Source: Sandaracinobacteroides sp964394815
Lineage (GTDB): Bacteria > Pseudomonadota > Alphaproteobacteria > Sphingomonadales > Sphingomonadaceae
Assembly (NCBI GenBank): GCA_964394815.1
Contig: CAYMZC010000156.1
Coordinates: 1-5,478, forward strand
Reading direction: 5' to 3'
Length of the DNA stretch: 5,478 nucleotides
The position numbers and the translations under genes are program-made. Of this stretch, positions 1-4,970 are shown piece after piece; within the stretch, counting starts at the first letter, position 1, and every line of letters begins with the position of its first letter. Under the pieces are notes generated by a model. That model was not told the origin of the DNA and did not search any database. It worked only from the letters and a program-made list of their open reading frames with translations.

Positions 1-5
1 CCCCT

Positions 6-8
6 CAT
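6..8 (-). other. Possible start codon of a further minus-strand gene cut by the window edge
   Basis: On the minus strand an ATG is preceded nine bases upstream by GGA (in CCGGAAC), a plausible weak ribosome binding site, and only the codons Met-Arg and two further bases remain before the window ends. It lies downstream of, and in the same direction as, the YdcH-family gene ending at 81, so it could be the next gene in that direction. Eight bases cannot identify a product and this may be chance. Confidence 0.2.
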
Positions 9-41
9 GATTCTTGTTCCGGAGCATTCGACACGTGAATA

Positions 42-64
42 GGCGGGGGATCGCATCCGCCGCC
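42..64 (-). terminator. Hairpin downstream of the minus-strand YdcH gene
   Basis: The bases 42-51 and 55-64 form a ten-position stem with one G/G mismatch (47/59) and a three-base loop (52-54): GGCGG-G-GGAT pairs with ATCC-G-CCGCC. It starts 17 bases past the stop codon of the minus-strand YdcH gene, where a transcription terminator would be expected. No T-run follows on the minus strand (TATTCACG), so it is not a classic intrinsic terminator. It could also be an mRNA 3'-end stabiliser. Confidence 0.4.
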
Positions 65-80
65 AGCCCGGATACCGCAG

Positions 81-239
81 CTATTGCATGCGGCGGATTT
101 CCTCCTTCAGCTTCAGCTTCTGCTTTTTCAGTTCGCTGAGCTTCACGGAATCCGGCACCGGGCGGTTCATCTCGGTCGTGATCTGTCCCTCGATCATGGC
201 ATGACGGGAATTGAGGGCTTCGAGATGCGAGCTGGCCAT
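81..239 (-). CDS. YdcH family small protein (DUF465), first copy
   Basis: A 52-residue protein, predicted to be almost wholly helical and rich in charged residues. Its C-terminal half holds the family hallmark, a basic-acidic stretch LKKQKLKLKEEI at residues 37-48. This places it in the YdcH/DUF465 family of short cytoplasmic helical-hairpin proteins, whose function is not established. I chose the ATG at 239 over an in-frame start at 302 because AAGGA sits nine bases upstream of 239 and because family members normally begin just before the first helix; the 21 extra residues from 302 look like leader sequence. It diverges from a second family member at 584. A candidate promoter lies at 293-321. 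The family call is secure; no role can be assigned. Confidence 0.85.
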   Translation of the reverse strand: MASSHLEALNSRHAMIEGQITTEMNRPVPDSVKLSELKKQKLKLKEEIRRMQ

Positions 240-583
240 GGTGGCGGTTCCTTTCTCTCCAGAAAGCGCCCGGATTCCTGGGCGCAGGGGAAAGTAAATC
301 ATGCATTCGTGCCCCTGTCAGCGGGCTGAACAGGAATTTCGCCATGGTCCCGGCCCGGCCGTTTCCATGGCCATATGTGGGGCCGTGCCAGGCGCTTCAC
401 CACAAGATGAGGGCCATGGCCGAATCTCTGCCGGGCAAGGGCCAGAAGCCGACTCGGCGGCGGGCCGGCTGCATGTTGACGCGGGCATGGCTTATGGTCA
501 TTGGCGCGCAATGTCGGCCCGGCCCGGCGGCGGGCATCCGGCAAGCCATTGCATAGATGGGCAACAGGAACAGGCGGCATTCC
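240..583. other. 344-bp gene-free divergent region between the two YdcH genes
   Basis: No convincing gene is present: open frames on both strands give proline-, arginine- and histidine-rich translations with no recognisable domain and no good ribosome binding site. The region holds the candidate promoter of the left gene (293-321). It also holds repeat content: CCATGG at 342, 365 and 414, with two further copies spanning the two flanking start codons; a ten-base direct repeat CGGCCCGGCC at 351-360 and 515-524; the palindrome GGCCATGGCC at 412-421; and GGGCCGG (462-468), which can pair with CCGGCCC (519-525). For the right gene only a TTGACG at 476-481 stands out, without a good -10 box. An unannotated small RNA is possible but not shown. 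Confidence 0.5.
293..321 (-). promoter_or_regulatory. Candidate housekeeping promoter for the left YdcH gene
   Basis: On the minus strand CTGACA (316-321, five of six to the -35 consensus) is separated by exactly 17 bases from TTTACT (293-298, four of six to the -10 consensus). The predicted transcript would start near 286 and have a leader of roughly 45 bases before the ATG at 239, which includes the AAGGA ribosome binding site. Alphaproteobacterial promoters are often degenerate, so this is a fair but unproven match. Confidence 0.35.
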
Positions 584-781
584 ATGGATGAAGCGGAACT
601 GAGGGCGCGCCTTCATGCCTTGTCGCAGGAGCATCGCGATCTCGATGCCGCGATCGAGGCGCTATCGCGTTCGGCAACGGTCGATATCCTCCAGATCGCG
701 CGGCTGAAAAAGCGCAAGCTGCGCCTGAAGGACGAGATCGCCCAGATCACCGACCTGCTGATCCCTGACATCATCGCCTGA
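584..781 (+). CDS. YdcH family small protein (DUF465), second copy
   Basis: A 65-residue, highly charged helical protein. The family signature LKKRKLRLKDEI lies at residues 41-52, closely matching the LKKQKLKLKEEI of the divergent neighbour at 81-239. An acidic and basic N-terminal helix (residues 2-28) precedes it, giving the usual two-helix hairpin of YdcH/DUF465 proteins. The ATG at 584 is preferred over the in-frame ATG at 557 because AGG at 572-574 lies nine bases upstream and because the family domain starts directly after it; the alternative adds nine residues (MGNRNRRHS). The TGA stop lies in the left arm of an inverted repeat shared with the convergent oxygenase gene. The function is unknown; the two copies differ enough that they are not a recent duplication. 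Confidence 0.85.
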   Translation: MDEAELRARLHALSQEHRDLDAAIEALSRSATVDILQIARLKKRKLRLKDEIAQITDLLIPDIIA

Positions 782-810
782 AGGACTGGCTGAGCAGCTG
801 AGGCCTTCAG
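778..810. terminator. Inverted repeat between convergent genes, possible two-way terminator
   Basis: CTGAAGG (778-784) and CCTTCAG (804-810) are perfect seven-base inverted repeats separated by 19 bases. The left arm contains the stop codon of the plus-strand YdcH gene (779-781) and the right arm the stop codon of the minus-strand oxygenase gene (807-809), so either transcript would fold it at its 3' end. There is no T-run on either side, and the loop is long with only a weak inner stem (GCT/AGC at 789-798). Termination activity is therefore inferred from position and symmetry. Confidence 0.35.
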
Positions 811-1982
811 CGGGCCAGCAGCGCCTCGATCCGTGCGTGGAAGCCTGCAATGCCCTGCTCCAGCCCGCCCAGCAGCAGATCTGGCACGGCGCCCGATTCC
901 AGGCCACGCTGCCCGGCTTCGGCCGCCATGAAATCCTCCGCGCCGAACACCTTGCCGTCGAGCAGCGCCCAGCTCTTGCGCCAGTGCGCCTCTTCCTCGG
1001 GCGTTCCGGGTGGTTGGGGGATGAGCATGAAATCCTCGACCAGCGTTTCCCCGGCCGATTGCGGCATCAGCACCATCAGGTTCACATAATCGGGGCTGGC
1101 AATCAGGATTGCGCCGGGCAGCAGCTGATAGGCATAGGTGACGATGCGGCGCAGAGCTGCCCAGTCACTGAAATCAACCCCGGACAGCCCGCCAAGCCGC
1201 GCCACGGCAGAGCGCATGTGCGGCCCGATGCTGTCTCCGGCCGAAAGCCCGTCCTCGAAGAAGCGGGCGATGGAATTCCGGTGCAGCCGCTGGACATGAT
1301 AGCTTTCAAGGAAGGCATCCATCACCAGCTTCCAGTTGGAAGCGACCCTGTGGGTGCGGCGGGCGTAGAGATGCATGCCGCCAAGGCCGAGGGCGTCGAA
1401 ATCCTCGGCCAGCAGGCCCCGGGCCAGGCTGAAATCGACATCCGCCGAAGGGCCGGGCGCAACCCAGACGAGCCCGCCGGCTTCTGCCGAAACACACTCG
1501 ACCAGTCCCATCACCGCCTTGTCGAGGCCGGGAAATGTCTCGGGCCGTGGCAGGGCCTTCAGCCGGCCATCGAGGCCATAGGCCCATGCATGATAGGGGC
1601 AGAGGATCTGCGACGCCTCCACCGGTTCGGGCGCATCGGCCAGCCGCGTGCCCCGGTGCCGGCAGGCATTCAGAAAGGCCCGCAGCCGCCCTTCCCGATC
1701 CCGCAGCAGAAGCAAGGGGAGCCCGAAGCCGTCATGCGTCAGCATCGTTCCGGGCGCTGGCAGCATGGCGGATGGCCCGATCAGGAGGGGCATGCCCCCG
1801 AACAGCCTTTCCTTTTCGGCGCGGAAGCGATCCGGGCAGAGATAGGCGCTGGCCGGCACGGTCGAGATTATGGACGTATCGGGCGGCGGCCCGTCACGGC
1901 ACTGCTCTGCCAGGCGGATCTGGCCGCTGGTTGGCGCGCGGGCCACTGCCGCGCCTTGCGCGTTGGCGAAGGACGCCTTCAT
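807..1982 (-). CDS. Rieske non-haem iron oxygenase, alpha subunit (aromatic ring-hydroxylating dioxygenase family)
   Basis: A 391-residue protein of normal family length. The N-terminal Rieske domain has the [2Fe-2S] ligands C107-x-H109 and C128-x2-H131 (CPYHAW). The C-terminal catalytic domain has the iron site: H229 and H234 in ESYHVQRLH and, by position, D350 in AEDF before GQRGL. The residue three before the first histidine, which links the Rieske cluster to the iron, is Glu (E226) rather than the Asp of naphthalene dioxygenase. Glu here is known in carnitine oxygenase CntA, so demethylation or monooxygenation is as possible as aromatic dihydroxylation. The gap between Rieske ligand pairs is 18 residues, one more than in naphthalene dioxygenase. 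No beta subunit, ferredoxin or reductase gene is nearby, so electrons must come from partners encoded elsewhere. The ATG at 1982 is the farthest upstream start and gives a complete N-terminus, but no good ribosome binding site precedes it. The substrate is unknown. Confidence 0.9.
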   Translation of the reverse strand: MKASFANAQGAAVARAPTSGQIRLAEQCRDGPPPDTSIISTVPASAYLCPDRFRAEKERLFGGMPLLIGPSAMLPAPGTMLTHDGFGLPLLLLRDREGRLRAFLNACRHRGTRLADAPEPVEASQILCPYHAWAYGLDGRLKALPRPETFPGLDKAVMGLVECVSAEAGGLVWVAPGPSADVDFSLARGLLAEDFDALGLGGMHLYARRTHRVASNWKLVMDAFLESYHVQRLHRNSIARFFEDGLSAGDSIGPHMRSAVARLGGLSGVDFSDWAALRRIVTYAYQLLPGAILIASPDYVNLMVLMPQSAGETLVEDFMLIPQPPGTPEEEAHWRKSWALLDGKVFGAEDFMAAEAGQRGLESGAVPDLLLGGLEQGIAGFHARIEALLAR

Positions 1983-2059
1983 ACCGGCATGATGCGCCCG
2001 GCATCGCCATCAGCGCAAGCCTGTTTCCTTGGGCACGGAAACCGGCCACAAGCAGCCGC
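1983..2059. promoter_or_regulatory. Divergent promoter region between oxygenase and ampG
   Basis: These 77 bases must hold the start signals of both genes unless promoters lie inside them. For the oxygenase, TTGCGC (2012-2017 read on the minus strand) followed 18 bases later by CATCAT (1988-1993) is a weak match; it would place the transcript start at or next to the ATG and so imply a nearly leaderless mRNA. For ampG no convincing -35/-10 pair is seen. The dyad at 2023-2042 is listed separately. Confidence 0.3.
2023..2042. promoter_or_regulatory. Short dyad, possible operator upstream of ampG
   Basis: GTTTCC (2023-2028) and GGAAAC (2037-2042) are perfect six-base inverted repeats with an eight-base spacer, a 20-base dyad ending 17 bases before the ampG start. 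Size and position between divergent genes suit a binding site for a dimeric regulator, or a small hairpin in the ampG leader. No regulator gene is present in the window to pair with it. Confidence 0.3.
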
Positions 2060-3388
2060 ATGACAGCATCCGCCAAAGAGGGCCGCGGCTGGGGCGCGGC
2101 CATACGCCCCTATCTCGAACGCGGTCCCGTCGGCGCGCTTCTGCTGGGCCTGGCCTCGGGCGCGCCCTTTGCCATGCTGGCCGCAACCCTCACCACGAGG
2201 CTTGCCGAATCGGGCATCCAGAAATCCACCGTCACGGCCTTCGCGCTCACCTTCCTGCTCTATAATTTCAAGTTCCTGTGGGCGCCGGTGATAGACAGGG
2301 CGCGGCTGCCGCTGCTGGCGGCCGCTATCGGCCAGCGCCGCGCATGGCTGGTGCTGATCGCCATCGGCCTTGCGGCAGGCTTCACCTGGATGGGGGCCGT
2401 CGATCCCGTGGCCGATATCGGCCAGATGGTGGCGGCGGCGCTCTTCGTCGCCTTCCTCGGCGCCAGCTTCGATATCGTGATCGACGCCTATCGAATCGAA
2501 AGCCTGCGCGAGGACCAGCTGGGCGCGGGGTCGGGGATGAGCCAATATGGCTGGCGGCTAGGCGCCGCAGGCGCGGGCGCCCTCGCCCTGGTGCTTGCAG
2601 AGCGTTCTGGCTGGGGGCTTGCCTATGCGGCGGCAGGCCTTTTCGTGCTGCCGGCGCTGGCTGCCGGGCTGCTGCTGGGGGAACCGGCCGCACGGACGGC
2701 GGCACTCGCCGCCGAGGCGCTGCAGCCGCTGGGCCACCGGCTGCGGACCGCCTTCATCGCCCCGCTTGCCGATTTCATGAAGCGCCAGGGGGCGGTTCTG
2801 GTGCTGCTGTTCGTGATCATTCACAAGATCGGCGATACATTGGCGAACCTCTCGCTCAGGCTGCTGCTGTCCGACCTCGGCTTCACCAAGGATTCGATCG
2901 CCGTCTATGACGTCGGCTTCGGGCTTGTGGCCACACTCGTCGGCATCTTCGTCGGCGGGGCCGTCTATGCCCGGCTCGGCATGATGCGCGCCGTCATGCT
3001 CTCGCTCGTGCTGATGGCAGTTTCCAACCTCAGCTTCGCCTGGCTTGCAACCATGGGCGCGATCGACTGGGCGCTCGCCGTCACCATCGGCTTCGAGAAT
3101 TTCTCCAGCGGGGTCGGTGGCGTCGCCGTCGTCGCTTATCTGTCCTGGCTGTGCAACCTGCGCTTCACCGCCACCCAGTTCGCCCTGCTGTCGGCCCTTG
3201 CCTCCATCCTGGGGCGCTTCCTTTCGGGCACCACGGCGGGCGGGCTTATCGAGGTGATGGGCTTCGTCAACTTCTACATACTGACGACGGTTCTGGCGGT
3301 TCCGGGCATCCTTCTCTTCCGGCTGCTGATGAAGCGCTACGCCCCGCCGCCTGCCGGGGGTGGAAACATGCCCGACAGACTGTCATAA
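2060..3388 (+). CDS. ampG: AmpG family muropeptide permease (MFS transporter)
   Basis: A 442-residue inner-membrane protein with about 12 hydrophobic segments (roughly 24-43, 57-78, 85-90/96-112, 122-145, 163-180, 185-207, 245-265, 284-303, 310-332, 336-360, 372-395, 402-424) and a central cytoplasmic link near 208-240. AmpG brings GlcNAc-anhydroMurNAc peptides released by cell-wall turnover into the cytoplasm by proton symport, for recycling and, in some species, for beta-lactamase induction. Family blocks as remembered from E. coli AmpG are clear: FDIVIDAYRIE (137-147, with D138 and D142), KIGDTLA (256-262), GLVATLVGIFVGG (288-300), ENFSSGVGG (346-354) and ATQFALLSALASILGR (371-386). The ATG at 2060 starts just before the amphipathic N-terminal segment; upstream in-frame sequence reads into the opposite-strand gene. 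No strong ribosome binding site is visible (GGAAA is about 20 bases away). It is divergent from the oxygenase and 62 bases ahead of olsB. Confidence 0.9.
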   Translation: MTASAKEGRGWGAAIRPYLERGPVGALLLGLASGAPFAMLAATLTTRLAESGIQKSTVTAFALTFLLYNFKFLWAPVIDRARLPLLAAAIGQRRAWLVLIAIGLAAGFTWMGAVDPVADIGQMVAAALFVAFLGASFDIVIDAYRIESLREDQLGAGSGMSQYGWRLGAAGAGALALVLAERSGWGLAYAAAGLFVLPALAAGLLLGEPAARTAALAAEALQPLGHRLRTAFIAPLADFMKRQGAVLVLLFVIIHKIGDTLANLSLRLLLSDLGFTKDSIAVYDVGFGLVATLVGIFVGGAVYARLGMMRAVMLSLVLMAVSNLSFAWLATMGAIDWALAVTIGFENFSSGVGGVAVVAYLSWLCNLRFTATQFALLSALASILGRFLSGTTAGGLIEVMGFVNFYILTTVLAVPGILLFRLLMKRYAPPPAGGGNMPDRLS

Positions 3389-3389
3389 T
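3361..3389 (+). promoter_or_regulatory. Candidate promoter for olsB overlapping the end of ampG
   Basis: TGGAAA (3361-3366, four of six to the -35 consensus) and CATAAT (3384-3389, five of six to the -10 consensus) are 17 bases apart, and the -10 box overlaps the ampG stop codon TAA. Such an A/T-rich box is rare in this GC-rich sequence. The transcript would start near 3396 and carry a leader of about 55 bases containing the hairpin at 3408-3432, allowing olsB to be expressed apart from ampG. Confidence 0.35.
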
Positions 3390-3407
3390 TCGATGTCACA
3401 GGCCTCG

Positions 3408-3432
3408 TCGACAGGCCCGCGCGGGGCCTCGA
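3408..3432 (+). promoter_or_regulatory. Hairpin in the ampG-olsB gap, next to the olsB ribosome binding site
   Basis: AGGCCC (3413-3418) pairs perfectly with GGGCCT (3424-3429) around the loop GCGCG, and TCG (3408-3410) can pair with CGA (3430-3432) across a two-base bulge. The structure ends two bases before GAGGGA, the olsB ribosome binding site. A nearby AGGCCT (3400-3405) could compete for the same right arm. It may terminate ampG transcripts (there is no T-run) or modulate olsB translation. Confidence 0.35.
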
Positions 3433-3450
3433 ACGAGGGACGGGACCGCC

Positions 3451-4290
3451 ATGCAGCAGACCGAATCCGCATCCACCGCCATTTGCGCCCGCCGGCTGGC
3501 GACATCTCCGCACATTCACCGGCAGGGCCGACTCGACGTGCGGCTCGCCCGGTCGGACGAGGAGATCGCCGCGGCGCAGGCACTGCGCCATGGCATTTTC
3601 TATGGCGAAATGGGTGCGCGCGCCGATGCGGCAACCATCGAGGCCGGGCGCGATATCGACCCCTATGACAGCCTGTGCGACCATCTGCTGGTGATCGACC
3701 ATGAGGGGCCGGAAGGGCCAAGAGTCGTCGGCACCTACCGGTTGCTGCGGCAAGACGTGGCGATGGCGAACAGCGGCTTCTATTCAGCCGGCGAATATGA
3801 TCTTGGCCCCCTGCTCCGCACGGCGCATCAGGGCGGGCAACTGCTCGAACTGGGCCGGTCGTGCGTTGCGCCTGCCTTTCGCGACAGCCAGACCATCAGC
3901 CTGTTGTGGCGCGGCATCGCCAGCTATCTGGCCATGCACGACATCGGCCACATGTTCGGCTGCGCATCCTTCCATGGCACGAACCCCGATGACCATGCCG
4001 CAGAGCTGAGCTATCTGTTCCACCATAATCTGGCACCCCCGGACCTGCGGGCACGCGCCCTCGTCCACGAGCCGATGGACCGTCTGCCCGCCGGCAGCTA
4101 TGATGTGCGTGGAAGCCAGCGCGCCCTGCCGCCCCTGCTGAAAGGCTATCTGCGGGTCGGCGCGATGGTGGGTGACGGCGCCCATATCGACCGGCAGTTC
4201 AACACGGTGGACGTGTTCGTGCTGATGCCTGTCGAGCGGATCACGCGCCGCTATCTCGACCGTTTCACCGGAGGTTGCGAACGCTGCTGA
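3451..4290 (+). CDS. olsB: L-ornithine N(alpha)-acyltransferase (ornithine lipid synthesis)
   Basis: A 279-residue GNAT-fold acyltransferase (hemolysin-like Acetyltransf_5 family). OlsB transfers a 3-hydroxyacyl chain from acyl carrier protein to the alpha-amino group of ornithine, giving lyso-ornithine lipid, which OlsA then acylates to ornithine lipid, a phosphorus-free membrane lipid. Blocks remembered from the Sinorhizobium OlsB are well kept: DSLCDHLLVID (73-83), VVGTYRLLRQ (92-101), NSGFYSAGEYDL (107-118), LELGRSCVAPAFR (132-144), LLWRGIASY (151-159), GCASFHG (170-176), LPPLLKGYLRVGAMVG (226-241) and FNTVDVFVLMPV (250-261). The ATG at 3451 follows GAGGGA (3435-3440) by ten bases; upstream in-frame sequence overlaps ampG in another frame and is rejected. 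An olsA gene, often found near olsB, is not in the window. The 3' end overlaps the following peptidase gene by 16 bases. Confidence 0.88.
   Translation: MQQTESASTAICARRLATSPHIHRQGRLDVRLARSDEEIAAAQALRHGIFYGEMGARADAATIEAGRDIDPYDSLCDHLLVIDHEGPEGPRVVGTYRLLRQDVAMANSGFYSAGEYDLGPLLRTAHQGGQLLELGRSCVAPAFRDSQTISLLWRGIASYLAMHDIGHMFGCASFHGTNPDDHAAELSYLFHHNLAPPDLRARALVHEPMDRLPAGSYDVRGSQRALPPLLKGYLRVGAMVGDGAHIDRQFNTVDVFVLMPVERITRRYLDRFTGGCERC
4270..4274 (+). promoter_or_regulatory. GGAGG ribosome binding site inside the end of olsB
   Basis: This consensus-quality Shine-Dalgarno lies in the last codons of olsB and surely serves the overlapping peptidase gene. It abuts the TTG at 4275; the spacing of 9 or 12 bases points to CTG at 4284 or 4287, the latter next to the olsB stop TGA (4288-4290), which fits termination-reinitiation. 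Confidence 0.55.
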
Positions 4291-4970
4291 AAGACGAGGA
4301 TGGCCTTGCCGTCGACATCAGGGTGAACCCGCGCGCCCGGCGCATGGTGCTGCGCCTGTGCCCCGATAGCGGCACGGCCCGCGTGACACTTCCGCCGCGC
4401 ACCTCGCGCGCCGACGCGCAGGCCTTCATCGCCCGCAACCGGGAGTGGATCCGTCTGCAAAGGGAACGGCGCGCGGCGCTGAACCAGCCTTTCGTGCCGG
4501 GCCTCGACCTGCCCTTCCGGGGCGGCAGCCTGCTGCTGGCGCAGGGCAGCGGCCGCCTCGCACGGCATGAAGGGGGCCGGCTGCTGGTTCCGGGGGAAGG
4601 CAGCCTGTTTGCCGGCCGGGTTCGGCGCTGGCTGACCCGGCAGGCGCTGGTGCTGCTTGAGGCGGAGACCCGCCAGCTGGCGGCATCGGCGGGGCTACGG
4701 GTGACTGGCGTGCGCGTGGGCGATTATCGCAGCCGCTGGGGAAGCTGCGCCCGCGACGGACGAATTGCCTATAGCTGGCGGCTGATCCTGGCGCCCGATA
4801 CGATCCGCGCGGCTCTTGTCGCCCATGAAGTGGCGCATCTGGCTCACCCCAATCATGGCCCGGGCTTCTGGGCGCTGGCGACAGAGCTGCTCGGCACGCC
4901 CCACGGCCCGGCGCGCGCCTGGCTGAGGGAACATGGCTCGCGCCTGATGGGTTATGGCGCCGGCGCCTGA
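4275..4970 (+). CDS. YgjP-like zinc metallopeptidase domain protein (SprT/DUF45, M48-like)
   Basis: A protein of about 231 residues. The N-terminal strand-rich part carries the family pattern (RARRMVLRL, 20-28; VTLPPRTSRADAQAFI, 37-52; REWI, 56-59). The C-terminal part carries the metallopeptidase core: RWGSC (154-158), YSWRLILAP (166-174) and the zinc motif HEVAH (H184, E185, H188), followed by HPNHGPGFW (191-199), where H194 is the likely third ligand. Family proteins are predicted cytoplasmic zinc proteases; the substrate is unknown. The reading frame overlaps olsB by 16 bases, suggesting coupled translation. The start is uncertain: TTG at 4275 directly abuts the strong GGAGG (4270-4274), too close for normal initiation, while the properly spaced codons are CTG at 4284 and 4287. 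A later start at GTG 4323 or ATG 4344 would cut into the domain. The 3' end overlaps the convergent PBP gene by 19 bases. Confidence 0.82.
   Translation: MRTLLKDEDGLAVDIRVNPRARRMVLRLCPDSGTARVTLPPRTSRADAQAFIARNREWIRLQRERRAALNQPFVPGLDLPFRGGSLLLAQGSGRLARHEGGRLLVPGEGSLFAGRVRRWLTRQALVLLEAETRQLAASAGLRVTGVRVGDYRSRWGSCARDGRIAYSWRLILAPDTIRAALVAHEVAHLAHPNHGPGFWALATELLGTPHGPARAWLREHGSRLMGYGAGA

Noticed and set aside
273..455. Three GANTC (CcrM methylation) sites at 273, 422 and 451 as cell-cycle control elements
   Set aside because: About one per 300 bases is expected at this GC content, and they have no defined spacing to the promoters.
567..571. GGAAC motifs as EcfG general-stress promoters
   Set aside because: No GTT/CGTT box was found 16-17 bases downstream of this or the other GGAAC sites in the gaps.
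299..634. Open frames on both strands between the YdcH genes (such as 301-591 plus and 299-634 minus)
   Set aside because: No ribosome binding site, no recognisable domain, and overlap with the real YdcH start at 584.
837..2063. A 408-codon open frame on the plus strand opposite the oxygenase
   Set aside because: It mirrors a real Rieske oxygenase on the other strand; its translation is rich in Gln, Arg, Pro and His with no domain, as expected from GC-rich antisense.
3374..3384. GACAG-A-CTGTC palindrome at the end of ampG
   Set aside because: Five-base arms with a one-base centre cannot form a stable hairpin, and it is likely chance coding sequence.
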